DNA of 64,000 bases, from positions 1,674,001-1,738,000 of the forward strand of contig JAHGAU010000009.1 in the NCBI GenBank assembly GCA_019925105.1, given 5' to 3'. This document shows, in pieces, positions 11,298 to 23,650 of the stretch; positions within the stretch are counted from its first letter, which is position 1; each line of letters starts with the position of its first letter. The notes beneath the pieces were generated by a model. It saw only the letters and a list, made by a program, of their open reading frames with translations, had not been told where the DNA came from and did no database searches. Origin of the DNA: Niebla homalea (taxonomy: Eukaryota > Ascomycota > Lecanoromycetes > Lecanorales > Ramalinaceae). A program made the position numbers and the translations under genes.

Positions 11298-12661
11298 TCA
11301 CTTACTGGCATCAACCTTCTCGATATGCGGCAGCGCCAACTTCACCTTGTTTCGGTATACAGCAGGACTTCTCAGCTGCAAAGGATTCGCTTCAAAGTAT
11401 ACCGTGTTCAACTCCTTTTTATCCTTTAATTGCTCCTCAATCTCCGCAAATGAGTCAAGGAGATTCGAAGAAGCCCACAGCTCTTCCAGCTTGGTCAAAT
11501 GCTTCAGACCTGAGAGATTGCGGATTTGATTGTTCGAGACGTCGAGGATGCGGAGACTTGCGTTGCTGTCTAGGCCAGATATCTCGGTGAGGGAATTATG
11601 TGATATATAGATCTCTTGGAGATTTGGGAGATCTGATAGTCCGGTGATCTTGGTCAGGCGATTTGATTGTATGGAAAGTATTTTGAGATTCTGGAGGTGC
11701 GATATGTTCTGGGGGTTTTCATCAGCAACCGGCCGGTATGGTATGGTCTCAAGGCTTACCTTTATTTCAACGATTTTATTCTTGCCGAGCCAGAGCTCTT
11801 GTAGGCTGTTCAACGTGTCCAGATTCTCTATTTCCTAGACAACGGTCAGTCTCCCAAAATAGCCTTGCTGACTGACTCACTCTTATTCTATTCGCGGCAA
11901 GCTCCAGATTCCTCAGCTTCGTCAGCCCTTCCAGGCCCTCAATCTTCGATATCCTATTTTGCAGTAGGTATAGATCCGTCAATTCTTTCAAATAGATCAG
12001 ATTCTTGATGTGTTTTATCTTGTTGAAGCTCAAATCCAGGCTCGTAAGATGTACCAGCAGCTCTAAGCCTCTGATATGTGATATCAAGTTATCGTAAAGG
12101 TCAAGGTCTTGTAATTTAGGTCCAAGAGTTGAAGGGAATTCGATATGGGAGACCTGATTCTGGCGAAGGCATAGTCTCTATTATTGAAACAGTAAGTCTT
12201 TGCTGCTACGTCAGGATGGGCAGGCATACCTCGACGTTACTGAAACGCTCCAGGCGCAAAGCGGGAAGTGAGGAGATGCGGCAGTGGACGAGATCGATCT
12301 CCTAACAATGGACCTCAGCTTTAGCGGCTTTTGGAGGATTGACAGTAGAATGAGCAGCACGCACATCAGTGTCAAGCTCATACTCCTCGAGCAGATCTTT
12401 TCCGCCCTTCAGTCAGTTATTTCCCTGTCTGGAGGAGAGTGCCGACCAACCTTCGTCTGCGTCTATCTGCTCCACTGGTGGAGCGTCTTCGTCAGAGTAG
12501 TCCGGGTCTGAAAGAGCTTCGGGGTTTGCAAGGACTGCTTTCTTATCGACGCGTAGCTTCCCATCCCAGCCTTTGCTGTCTCGGGGACCAGAGGAGCCGT
12601 TTGTGATAGGTGAAGGTCTAGGCTGCTGGCCGTTGGCTGTGAGGGTTGCCTTGTCATCCAT
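11298..12661 (-). CDS. sds22: Protein phosphatase 1 regulatory subunit Sds22 (leucine-rich repeats)
   Basis: The predicted product has 365 residues from six exons: 12661-12451, 12396-12365, 12301-12230, 12177-11881, 11834-11760 and 11708-11298. All have GT...AG junctions and the phases sum to a complete frame. After an acidic, low-complexity N-terminus of about 70 residues come roughly eleven SDS22-type leucine-rich repeats of 22 residues. Examples are LTSLDLSFNKIKHIKNL, LRNLELAANRIREIENL and LRILDVSNNQIRNLSGL. The protein ends in an LRR cap with NPLQL and YRNKVKLALPHIEKVDASK. Sds22 binds the catalytic subunit of PP1 (Glc7) and controls its nuclear location and mitotic activity. Length and architecture match the fungal family. 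Start at ATG 12661 is the first in-frame methionine. Confidence 0.94.
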
Positions 12662-13159
12662 GTTGTTGGTAAATAGGCAAGCTGATGTCGAGAATCTTGC
12701 CTCTGGGTGTGTGGATTGGCATTTGTCTCAGATGAAAAAAGTAGAGGGGGGGATTTTCGAGTCCGCAGTCGGCACTCTGACTCCGCACTAGTGACACTAC
12801 ATCATTATTTTCTGTCATAACCTTGATACCTACTGTTGCTAGTGCGATATGGATTGAGAGTTATCAATCGTGGTCTTAGTGATACACAAATGCGGATACA
12901 AGTAGCAAGAGAGGTCCCAGGGTATCAGAGTATCTCTAAATGCATTACAATGATATCAATATTCGATCTCCCTCACATGCTAGATCGGCAATGCAATTCC
13001 CAACACTCGTTGAAACCGGGCATCTGCCACACAAGCCACTGTCCTCGCCTTCATCCACAAGTAGCTTCTCTTGATATCAAAAGAATCTTCTTCCCTCCCT
13101 CAAGGACTTCCCCTTCACAGCCACTTCCCCCCCGGCGCCTCTTTGCCCCTCTCCCCTGA

Positions 13160-13796
13160 CTATGAAGAGAATTTCCTCGTGACCTTCGCGATTACTGTCC
13201 CATCTCCGTCAGCCACTCATCCCCCAATTTCCGATGAATCGACCCTCGATGTCTTGGGAGGAGGAGGAAGGACTCACTATGCAGCGCCACCACACTGAAA
13301 ATGAACCCCAGACTCAACACCAGCACCACCACGGGATCCACCTTCAACCCGGGAGACTCATCCGTGTACAATCGTAACATCGTGCTGCTACTCCCCCCCG
13401 CCCCCGCGCTCCGCGTGCTCGTCGGTCGCGCACTGGCGGCCTTGTCCGCTCGATCGGCGGCGGCTTTGCGGCGGATGGCGGTCTTTGCGCCGCCTGGGGG
13501 CGAGATCGAGCGGGCGGAGGTGACGGAGCCGGAGACGCTGTTGGGAGTGTTGGGGGAGGAGGGGGACGAGGGACGGGGTGAGGACTGCTAGTTCACTATA
13601 CGTCAGTGAGGGTTGAGTAGGGGAGCAGATTCGTGTGAGTGCGAGAGGACAGGTCGCAGGGGGGGCAGATGCAGAAGGCCGGCGGTTTGGGATTAGGCAG
13701 CTGAATTGTGAGAGCGCTGGTAGGAGGAGTAGGGAAAGGATTGTGGCAGCCAGTTTGTTATAGGAAGGGGATCGGGAGAGCCGCGCGACGTACCAT
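13160..13796 (-). CDS. sbh1: Sec61 translocon beta subunit
   Basis: This is a 114-residue tail-anchored ER protein, the beta subunit of the Sec61 protein-conducting channel. Exon 1 supplies only the start codon (13796-13794), which is followed at once by the intron donor GTACGT. Exon 2 (13584-13278) starts [14 protein letters not shown] and contains the conserved cytosolic motif [20 protein letters not shown] and then [20 protein letters not shown], leading into the transmembrane helix [13 protein letters not shown]. Exon 3 (13194-13160) gives [11 protein letters not shown] and the stop. Introns are 13793-13585 and 13277-13195, both GT...AG. Sequence and length are typical of Aspergillus/Penicillium Sec61 beta. 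The start-codon-only coding exon is unusual but is supported by the CACCATG context and by the phase of exon 2. Confidence 0.92.
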
Positions 13797-14255
13797 GGTG
13801 ACAAGAGCTTGTAGTCGTGTCAGCGCAGCTAGTGTGCGATCAAATGTCTGCTGTCTAGAGGAATGATCGTGGTGTTCTTTCCACTGATGCTTTGGGGAAT
13901 TGGTATTGAAGCTTTTTTCAGAAAAGGACACGGCGCCAGGGCGGACCTGCAGTAGGCGGGCCGCGCTAAGGGGGCAATGGGGGAGAGGCTGTAGGGCTGA
14001 GCAGCTTATATTCCAGGTGTGACCTCGGGCCCCTGAATGGCTCTGTGAGACTGTGACGAACAGACGAAATACAAGCCAATTGGTTGGAATATTGAGCATC
14101 GATTTCCACGCTTTAGTTTCAGTTGTGTTATGGGTAATAGGTCTTTACTCGTAAGCTTTTTGTACGTTCAGGAATCTTCGCGATGCCGAAGTGCCGCTGT
14201 ATGCAGATGTAAGTCCCATTGGCTAAGTTTCCTCCATGTAGGTGCAAGACACTAC
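13797..14255. other. Spacer upstream of Sec61 beta
   Basis: This holds the presumed promoter and leader of the Sec61 beta gene and the 3' end of the esterase gene. No additional coding sequence is supported. Confidence 0.5.
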
Positions 14256-15927
14256 CTACTTCATGACCTCATTTTTCATCACGGCATCCGCAGGGCCTTT
14301 GATCTCTCCCTTCGCATCTGCATCATTCTTCCTTCTCTCTTGACTCTCCTCTCTCGCTTCCTCCTTCAACCTCTTGAACTCCTGCAACGGACGGACAGTA
14401 ACCCACCCCCTCACTACTCCATCCTTCGCCAAAATCGTGTGATCCTGGCCCAATGCCAATCCACTGGCCCCTTCCGCCCCCTTCTCACCATGCTGCTTCA
14501 CCAGATCGGGCACGCCCTTACTTTCAAAACCCTTGTCCACGATCTCTCTATCCAATGCACTAGTATCGGCCACACTCACCCCACTCCTCCTCAGACTCTC
14601 CAAAATCGCCCGCACGTTCAACCTCAGCAGCCGCTCTGGCTCTTCGGCTTTGAGGAAGCGTTTCGTAAGCCAGGGGAAGAGGACGCCGAAATCGGATTGG
14701 GAGAGGTGGGCCGAGTGGAGGGCGTAGAAGATGTATGGTCTGACCTCAACTGAGGGCGTTGTTAGAAAGTGGGCGGCCGCGGGGGCGACGGTTTCGAGGG
14801 TGTTCAGCAGATTTGACCGCCACTTGTAGAAACCGTTGGAGAGGATGGTGAGAGGAGGTGACCGGCTCGTGTCGGTCAGGGTCCAGGCGGGTAGAGGCAT
14901 CTTCCGTAAAAACCGTGTTGCGTGTGAGAGTAACGGCAGGGTCCAGAGGTCTAGGAGAGAGACCGGTGAACGAGGGGTGATTTGCCGCGACAGTGCGTAC
15001 GACGGGGAGGTGTAAAGAGGCGAGCTGCCAAGGTGGAAGACGGATTTGATGAATTGAACTATTGTCGTTGCGCCGAAGGAGTGGCCCGACCAGGAGATCT
15101 TGCCAGGCGTGTGGATGTCGAGCTTGGATCTAAAGGCTGAGAGGGGGGTTTGAGAATAAGGGGGGAATGATACCTGCGGGTGAAGAAGATTCGTGAGCGG
15201 CTCGCCTAGGTCGATCTTCAGCAAGGCTTCGTGTAAGAGGCCGAGTTCCCAGCATCTGATCTTCAATTGCTCGTCCCGGGCCTCCTCGACTTCGGGTGTC
15301 TGGGTGTGGGAGATTGCTCTGTATTCTATAGCTTTTCGTTTGGTCTTGTCCGCTTCATTGATAAAAGAGATTGGCCCGCTTCCGTCTCTGTGTTCGGGGA
15401 CCGCAACCACCAAGCCATGACTAGCCAGCGAGCCGCAGATGTGACTGTACGCATTTCTAGTACCTCCTAGGCCGTGTGAGAAGATGAGAACAGGCCACCT
15501 TCCTTCGCTAATAGTCTGAGGAGGCTCCAGGGGCATGCGATCCTCGATCACTGGGATTGTCGTGTGCATGATGAGTCTGAGGAAGGGAATGAAACTATTG
15601 GTGAGATCAGCATTGGTCTCGTTCTGACTTGTGGTCTTCGCCAGCCTACCTGAGAACCGATGCCAGCCATGGTGTTGCACTTAGAAACCGAAAGTATGCC
15701 CTCAGATATTCGCCTTGAGGATGCGGTAGCCAATATACAGGTTTTGATCTTAGGAGAGCTGGCTCTGAGGGATAGAATAGACGGAAGTTGATGGTAGTCA
15801 CATCAGGATCAGAGCATGGTCGAGGTGAGAGATCGGTCGCGGGGACCTCAACATCGTAGCTGCCAACAGTGTAAGGGCCAGTGTATTTCGGGAAAGCAGG
15901 GGTCGGATTGAATGAATTGAATGGCAT
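14256..15927 (-). CDS. Platelet-activating-factor acetylhydrolase-like esterase
   Basis: The predicted product has 538 residues from two exons (15927-15650 and 15594-14256) joined across a 55-nt intron. The family is PAF-AH isoform II, alpha/beta hydrolases that remove short or oxidised acyl chains from the sn-2 position of phospholipids. The N-terminus has YTGPYTVGSYDVEVPATDL, the usual start of these fungal proteins. WPVLIFSHGLGGTRNAYS forms the oxyanion region, SWSGHSFGATT carries the nucleophile serine (GxSxG), and HLSQSDFGVLFPW probably carries the catalytic histidine. The C-terminal 50 residues are K/E-rich. The start at 15927 is the first ATG in frame. A 37-nt GT...AG stretch lies just before AFRSKLDIHTPG but is probably too short to be an intron. 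No signal peptide is evident, so a cytosolic location is likely. Confidence 0.85.
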
Positions 15928-16674
15928 TCCTTGTGCACTGGAGAGGCGCACGCGATCAAGCACGCGAGCAGATAGGTAACGGTATAAATGCAGCTTTCAG
16001 GCTTGCAATGCGTATTAGACCCTCTATGCAGAGTAGATATATCTATGTACAGAAAGAGAAAGATCTGAGAACACTATGTACAAGAAGCGTGGAAAGGCGT
16101 CTGAGGCAGAAGCGAGTACGAAGGCGAATTAATTGACGGTGAAGAAACGACAAAAAAAAAAAACATGGATAACCTCGGCTTGCCCGGATCTCGGCTACAG
16201 TCTTGCCGAGAAACCCATTCGCCAAGGGGCGTTCCCTTCGATTTTCCACGGCGTACAGGAACTAGCAGAGATTGTGTGATGACGGTAACTTGGTTCTATA
16301 CTGCTGGATTTATGCTTATGCTTCTGGTATTATTCCTTTTTCAAGACTGATTAGATGTATAATTCGAGACCGAAGCTACTGCGTGCTCTCCTGAGCCAGG
16401 TCTTGCTACAAAGAAGTATAGTATAGCTACGAAACAACCACGGCGTATTCGTACACACTGTCTGTTTCACTTCGAGAAAAATATATTACGCCGGCGCAAT
16501 GCATCGCCCTCGCCATGCAAGTGTATGTGTGGAGTGTGTGAGACTTCTACCACCCTCAGACCGAAAGACCAATGAAACGCCTCGCCAACTGCTTTCAGGC
16601 AATGATAGCAACTTAGAACTCGCGACAATCAGCGTTGAGCAATTGGAGGTAAGTAGATGGCCGTGGAGGATGGT
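15928..16674. other. Intergenic, no supported gene
   Basis: This holds the promoter side of the esterase and the 3' flank of the zinc-finger gene. It includes a short poly-A tract at about 16152-16163. No coding sequence is supported. Confidence 0.45.
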
Positions 16675-19054
16675 CTATTGTCCCAAAATCATCTCGTTCG
16701 AAGGCCCTTCACCTGCATCATCCCTTTTGGCCTCCAGGGAGTTTCGTTTGCTGTTCATTGCGCTTGGTAAGCCCTTGATTTCCGGATCGCAGCCGGTAGA
16801 ATGTGCTTTGTGATACTTCAGCCCATTGAGATTCTTGTATCGTTTGCCGCAGCTTTGGCACTGGTAAGGTTTGTGTTTCTCCATCCCGAGTGTCCCAGGG
16901 AATGGTTGCAGCGTCTCAGGGTCGACGATGCTGAATGTTCCATTTGTATTTGCATGTAGAGTCTGTGTGTTGTGACCGTGCTGTTGTAGAAGTCAAAAGT
17001 CAGTACAAAGCTATACCCAAGGAAATGCAAGGACAAGGGAGAATGGGTCTTTGGATCTCATCCATTTGAAGGGGGATAAGATGACTTACTGATTTGTGAT
17101 ATTTGAGACCATTCTGATTCTTGTAGGCCTTTTCACAGCCAATAACAGGGCAATGAAATGGCTTGGGGATCCCATCGGCACTGGGATCGGGTACACCAGC
17201 CAGCTTTTGCTGCTCACGTATCGTCTTTGCCAGCTCGCTGTTCTCACCATACTGCCCGTCGCCCAGTTGCGTTGCTGATGTGGTGTTCGGCTGCGGCATC
17301 TGCTGTTGGGTAGTATTGCTAAAGCCGCCATTGCTTGCGAACAAGCGCTTTGCTGGCTCATCAATGCACAGGTCAAGCATCTCATTGTTCGCTTGGTAGC
17401 CCCATGGGCTGTAGCCGTGCGGATGCTGCAAGAACCCCATATTCATGTGCCCCATGTTGTCGACGAAGTTCGTATCTAACTCGCCAGGCGTACCTGGTGT
17501 CGAGGACTCCGGAGTATAGAATTGCTGCTGCTGTTGTAGTGGATGAACACCGGGAGGATGTGCGCTTAGGGTCGGAGTATTGACGGATGAGACAGTCGGA
17601 TTGTTTTGATAGTATGCATTGGATCGGCCGGCTGAAGTGGGTGTGTTTGGAGATGAGTTTCGGAGGCCTTGATGCTGAAGAATGGGGTTACTCCCGTTGA
17701 CGGCGCTCATATCTAATGCAGGCGCGCGATTTGAGGGTTGGCCGAATTGGTTCCCTTGCATCATATTCGGTTGCTGTTGCATATGGTACTGAGCCATTGA
17801 ATGGTTGAAATCATCATCCATTTCCATATCGCCAACAGTCGCGTCCTCATCTTGACCCATGATTGGCTGTGGTACTGGTATGGGGGCATAGTTCTGTTGA
17901 TGTGATCTGGGGGTGTGTTGGGATTGAGTTGGAGTGTTCGATCGCTGAGGGGTGTCCATGGCTTGGTGACTTTGTCTCAGCGCTTGTTGTTGTTGCGCCT
18001 GGGCTGGGTCTTTCACTGCGGCGGCGGCATTTGAGGCAAGGGCGGCCTTCGGGTCCGGTGGAGGCCCTCCATCTGTTTGTCTCCTCTGGATCTCTTCTAT
18101 TTGTTGGTGGTGATTTTCCTCATAGTGTTCGAGCAGGTCGTGCAGGGTGGGCAGCTTCAGATTACAACACGAGAAGTCTCGCATGAAATCGGCCTCGAGT
18201 TTTGGCTGGTAGGAGGAAGAGTGAAAGGATGGCGATTGGTAGGCGAAAGGTGATGTTCCCTGCATTATGATGCTTTTGGCATCTGTCAGTAATGACAAGG
18301 CATGGCCCGATGGAACTCAAAGCTAGGTGTCTCCAAGGCCGGGTACACAAAGGGCTTACTCATCACGAATCCAACTCCCAACCGAGTTGCCTCCCCAGCT
18401 CATGCCCGTCACCATGCTCCCTGCCAAACTTTCCCGCCGCGGCTTATACTGATTTGAAGCGCTCTGCATGGAAATCGGTTGAGCTGCTGCACTCAGTGAA
18501 TCGCGATGGCCACCGACTCTGCCATAGCCGCTCCCCATGCTCATGCCGCTCATGCTGGACATGGCAGTGCCCGGTCGGCCTTCGTTTCCAGAAGACTGAT
18601 GTAAAGCGGTCGACATGGCCGATGGGCGGTGATTGTATGGATGTTGGGAAGACGCGCCTATGTCGATGGGTGTCGCGCGACTCCCCATTCCGTAGGGCAC
18701 TGTGGGCTCATGGAAGAGCGGGAAGGTAGAGTCCTCCAGATCGGATTCCAGTAAGGTGGAGTCGGTATAAGGGTTGCCGCAAAAGCCAAGGTCCTTCTGG
18801 TTCCAAGAGATGAGATTCTCCTTCTCCTTCTCTACGGCGACCTTCTTAGGTAAGGCAGTCGTAGTATTGAAGCTTCGGGGTGTGCCGATGGGAGTGGTCT
18901 CGGCAGTGGATGAGCGGTCGCTATTGCTCACTGCGGGAGACAAGTGTAGAGGTGGAGGAGTCTCTTGTGAATCCAGCTTTACGGCAGAGGAGCAGAAAAG
19001 GTTGTGATGGATGATTGGCGGATGGAGGGAAGATTGCGCGTGGCGGTGCGACAC
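16675..19054 (-). CDS. C2H2 zinc-finger transcription regulator, Sfp1-like
   Basis: This large regulator resembles yeast Sfp1, which drives ribosomal-protein and growth genes under TOR control. Three exons are clear: up to 18360, 18272-17090, and 16980-16675, with GT...AG introns 18359-18273 and 17089-16981. The N-terminal part has ENLISWNQKDLGFCGNPYTD and GNSVGSWIRDD. The middle part opens IIMQGTSPFAYQSPSFHSSS, then CCNLKLPTLHDLLEHYEENH (a degenerate finger conserved in Sfp1 proteins) and a long Q/N/S/T-rich region. Two C2H2 fingers close the protein: FHCPVIGCEKAYKNQNGLKYHK, split by intron 2 after KS, and YQCQSCGKRYKNLNGLKYHK. The frame is open up to 19054, but the codon there is not ATG and the first in-frame ATG is much further in. 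The true start therefore lies in an unrecognised upstream exon or within this exon. Confidence 0.85.
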
Positions 19055-20469
19055 GAGCCCAAAAGAGAGGAAGAGAGGGGGAGATGATGATGTGGATGAT
19101 GTATGCGAAAGGGAAAAGAAGGACGATCAACAAATGATGTAGAGGAATAGACTGGAATAGATGAGTAGAGGGCAAGTCTAGTCGGATGGGATGGGTGTAG
19201 CGTGTAGCGTGTAGCCTGTAGCCTGTAGCCTGTAGGATGTAGGTCGCAGTAGCGTGTGGGTATGCGGTGAAACGTAAGAGATGACTGTCGCAAGTCCGAA
19301 TAATGGGGGTGAGTGACTGAGTGTTGTTGTTGGATCGTTTACCGATCGTGTTTCTAACTCAGGCAATAAAAGGGTTGCAACTTGCAGGCCGCAGGGTGCA
19401 GCAGGTCTGACGTGGAGATGATGCAGGGCCAGCCCCCAGCAGTACCGGTAGTCAAGTATTTACCCAGTATTTAACCTGCACCAATTAATGATTAATACGC
19501 ATCACGCATCACGCACGACGCACGACGCACGATGGCCACGGTCCACCTCCTGCGTTCTGCACCATCTATTGCATGGCGCTGCGTGCTGGTCAGTTGTTTA
19601 GGCGCATCAACGAATGAGCAGCTGAGATATCATTCCTTTCGTGGCAAAGTCCAGCTACAACGTGGCCAGTTCTCCAGTCGATCCAATAGAATTATAGAAC
19701 CCTTCCCCCATTGCTTGTTTCGACTCTCAAACCTCTTGGGCCTTGGCTCGCCCTTTCCTTCCATTGTTATCGTGGACTTTGTGGCGTGATCGAGGCAACC
19801 CAAAGGTCCGAAGCTCAGAAGGCAAAAGACCTACCTGGAAGCTGGGGTGTATCCTACTGTTGTATATCTACGAGGTGACTTATTAGATACTCCGTACGGT
19901 GTATTATTTGTACGTCACGAATCAGCATCCAGATCTCGCTTCTGCATGTGAAACGGGGCTCAAAGAAGCAATTCGCCCCACGGATCATTCCGAAATACCC
20001 ATCACCAATTTTCATGTCGGCAGCTCCCTGACAGCTTTACTACTACTGTTATTATTCCCATCCGGCCGGCTCCTGGGTTTCCAGCCAGTTGGATTAGCGG
20101 ACCGGAAGCCACTCGGCTTGACTTCTTTGTTCTTTCTCGTGAAAGAACCAGGGATATCAGGTTGACTCCATGAACACGGCTCAGGTAATCTTAATCCCTA
20201 CTTGCCACGAGGTCACTACGTAAGGCTATTGGCACCGTTGGTGTCGCTAGTAGCTGGCCTTTCGGCACGGATCACGGGACTCATTCTCGAACGAGTCTAT
20301 TCTTGGTCTTGTGTATATGCGACATTGGAAGGTCACGCGCATTTAAAAGATACTTGCTATTGCGGTGTCGTATTGACCAAGTATCTATGTCACTCAGTCA
20401 CTGTACTGTCACCGTGCTCGACCCTCTACTTCGCTCCTTCAAGGCTAAGGAGTGGGTGAGTTGAGTGAG
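19055..20469. other. Divergent intergenic region with short tandem repeats
   Basis: This separates the Sfp1-like gene and Dus3, which are transcribed apart. It contains short imperfect tandem repeats at about 19194-19245 (GTAGCCTGTAGCCTGTAG type) and 19498-19531 (CACGCACGACGCACGACG type). No coding frame is supported. Confidence 0.5.
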
Positions 20470-22855
20470 ATGGAGACCCCAAGGCAAGCTGAGCCGGGTG
20501 ATGCACCCCCAAATCCAATAGATCCGACTGCCACATTGCAGGCGCCGGGACCGGTCCTATCATTGGACGCGGTAGTGCAGCCTCAAACAACCGAGTACCA
20601 GGAGGACTCTGCAGTCACCAAAGCAGAGAAGTTCGAGAGGCATCCAGATAGAGATAATGACGGCTATAATCCTGCAGCGAAGAAGATCAAGTTAGAAGCT
20701 CATCCAGAAGCAGACACTCCTACTCGTACTGAGCGAGTAAAGGGCGTTGCTCCCATCAAGGCCGAGTATCTTGTCGACACCTCGGCCAGGAAGCGTGTGC
20801 ACGCTGTAGAGGACGATGACGCAGCTGAGGGTGCTGCCCATCATCAAGACTCCAAAGCTGACAGTAGAGAGAAAGGTCAGAAGAAGAGTAGTGGTCAGAA
20901 TCACAATCGGCAATATGGTCATTGGCGGGACGAGCTTCCGTTATGTCAGAGCCGAGCGCTTCAGCCTGAATTCTCCCCAGGCACTTGCCAGTATGGAGAG
21001 AAATGTAAGTTTGAGCATAATCTACGTAAGTACCTGGAGCAAGGTAAGAGCGCCGACTTGTCCACATTCGATGGCGTTTGTCCGGTCTGGCAAGTCAGTG
21101 GTGAGTGTGAATACGGGTGGAAATGTCGTTTCCTCGAGTCCCACATGGAGGAAAAGGCACATGAAGATGGGAGGAGGGAGCTCGTCCTCACCAAGCAGAC
21201 AGTGGATACCAGAAATGGTGCAAAACCACCTGCGAGTGAGAGCGGCAGCGTCAACAATGTTTCTACCCAAGACAAAATCAACCTATCCAAACGCAAATTT
21301 GCCACACCCAAGGCTGACCAATACAGTAAGTGGCTAGAGATCAATGGTAGGGAGACCGAACAGTACCAAAGCCAGTATCCCCAGGATGATGAGGAAATAA
21401 AGAATAAGCATGATGCTGCCAAAGATAACAGAGCACAATATACCGAGCCTCCATTCCTACCATCAGAGAAGAGAAAGATCTATTTCGGTCCCGAAACACC
21501 TGTACTGGCTCCATTGACCACGCAAGGAAACGTCCCCTTTAGACGCCTCTGCGTGAGCTTAGGTGCTCAGGCAACCTATTCCGAGATGGCCATGAGCATG
21601 CCATTGATCCAGGGTCATAGACCTGAATGGGCCTTGCTTCGCGCGCATGCCTCTGAAACCTCACCTCCAGCCTACAATTCTCGGAAGACCATTGTCCAGG
21701 GTTACGAGAACGCCCATGACTCCAAATTCGGCGCCCAAATCGCAGCCAACAAACCGTGGCAGGCCCTCAAAGCGACCGAAATTCTCACAGCTCTCTGCCC
21801 CCATCTCCGCGTCATCGACCTGAATTGCGGCTGTCCCATCGACCTCGTCTACCGTCAGGGCGCTGGTTCGGCCCTCCTCGACAGCCAAGGCAAGCTGGCC
21901 CGGATCCTGCACGGCATGAATGCCGTCTCGGGCGAGATCCCCATCACAGTGAAGATCCGTACTGGAACCAAGGACTCCAAACCCACCGCACAGAAACTCA
22001 TCAATCGGCTCAACCACAGCGGGTCGGAGCTCTACTCCAACGATCTCACGTCAGAGCATACCGCGCCGCTCCCGCACAGCGACGTCGCAGCCATTACCCT
22101 CCACGGCCGCAGCCGCCAACAGCGGTACACCCGTAGCGCGGACTGGAGCTACATCTCCGAATGCGCCACCCTCATCTCGAGCTACAATTCACAGCTCGCT
22201 TCATGTACAGATACGTCCCATGAAGTCGAGCCGCGCGACAAGGCTGCCGCCAAAGACGGCAAAGTTTACTTCTTGGGCAACGGCGATTGCTACTCCCACA
22301 CGGACTACTACACCCATCTCGAGGCCGCCAAAGTCGATTCCGTGATGATCGCCCGTGGCGCGCTCATCAAACCCTGGCTCTTCGAGGAGATCTCGACGGG
22401 CCAATATATTGACAAATCCGCCCCGGAGCGGTTGGACCTGGTCAAGGATTTCTGCAGATTCGGGCTGGAGCATTGGGGGTCGGATGAGCGGGGCGTGGGG
22501 ACCACGAGACGGTTCCTGCTGGAGTGGTTGAGCTTCGCGTATCGCTATGTCCCCGTGGGACTGCTGGAGTACCTGCCGCCGAGTCTGAACGATCGCCCGC
22601 CGGCGTGGAGGGGCCGGACGGAGTTGGAGACGCTGTTGGGGAGCGGGAACTATCTGGATTGGATCAAGATTAGGTGCGTTTTCAATCGTCTTTCCCCCCC
22701 TCCCCCTTTCAAGTCCCTGGATAAGGCCTCTGGTGGAAGCGGCAAGTCGGCTAATGTATGTATCTAGTGAGATGTTCCTGGGCCCCGCACACAGGGACTT
22801 CAAGTTCCTGCCGAAGCACAAGTCGAACAGCTATGAGATCGAGGCCGAGGGCTGA
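20470..22855 (+). CDS. dus3: tRNA-dihydrouridine(47) synthase Dus3
   Basis: This flavoenzyme reduces uridine 47 in the variable loop of tRNAs to dihydrouridine. Exon 1 is 20470-22673, intron 22674-22767 and exon 2 22768-22855, joined in phase. The N-terminal 150 residues are acidic and lysine-rich. Two CCCH-type zinc-finger segments follow: [11 protein letters not shown], and [18 protein letters not shown]. The FMN-binding TIM barrel begins [20 protein letters not shown] and includes the catalytic cysteine in [59 protein letters not shown] and [18 protein letters not shown]. Exon 2 completes the C-terminus with [20 protein letters not shown]. The first in-frame ATG is 20470. Architecture and order of motifs are those of fungal Dus3; Dus1, Dus2 and Dus4 lack the zinc fingers. 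Confidence 0.93.
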
Positions 22856-23650
22856 TTATAGAGGAGAAAGCTACTCTCCTCTCTTTCCTTTCTTCAGCCG
22901 CGATGGAATTTTTGATCAGTTATGTTGGTAGAAATTTCTTGCATAGCCATACTCAATCTTCACGTGCAAACGTAACCGTGGATCTGTCTGTAGTGTTATA
23001 TGCTCTCTCACCCTCGAAAAGTAAACGCAAAAGCCCATATAAGATTCAGCATGGTGCAATAGAGAGAGAGATAATTCTCACAGCTCCTTTTTTGTTTTCG
23101 GTGTCCAAACCCCATTCCCCCTCACAGTGTCGGCTTTTTGCCCCCCCAACTTCCTTGCACATTTCATTCGAGAAGAACACGTGAGATAATGATTTCGTTA
23201 TGCCTGGGGCCCTCATATATCCCATCCAGCCCCAGCCCTAGATCCTTTTCTTTTCTTTTCTTTGATCGTATAGCATATAGGTACACAGAAGTGGCATTGC
23301 TCGCCGAGTCGTTTATCCTCCTGGTTTGAAAAGATTACACAAAAACCCCTTTTCCCCCCAGCCCTCCCAAAAAGAATACAAAAAGTTCGTGAGACATATC
23401 CACCAAAAACGTATCCACCAAAACAAGTTATCCAAACAACAAGAACATAAGAGCCCCCCCCGCTTCCCAAAATAGACCCAGCCAAGCCAGCATGATCGAA
23501 CTCCCCAAAAAGAAATCCATGGAAAACAAGGACCGCCGATGATCAAAACATTTCGCTCACTCGTGCCGTCCCATTCGCCCCCTTTTTCTCCCCTCCCTTC
23601 GCCCCCCTCCCCCCCAACACCCCCCACTCACCCCTTGTTTCAACTCTGTA
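22856..23650. other. Convergent 3' region, pyrimidine-rich
   Basis: This lies between the 3' ends of Dus3 and the helical-protein gene. It is C/T-rich from about 23570 to 23650. Several frames are open by composition, but none has a domain. Confidence 0.5.

Noticed and set aside
14500..15180. Extra 37-nt intron in the esterase gene near HPQ/AFRSK
   Set aside because: It has GT and AG ends but is shorter than functional fungal introns, and the read-through frame is intact.
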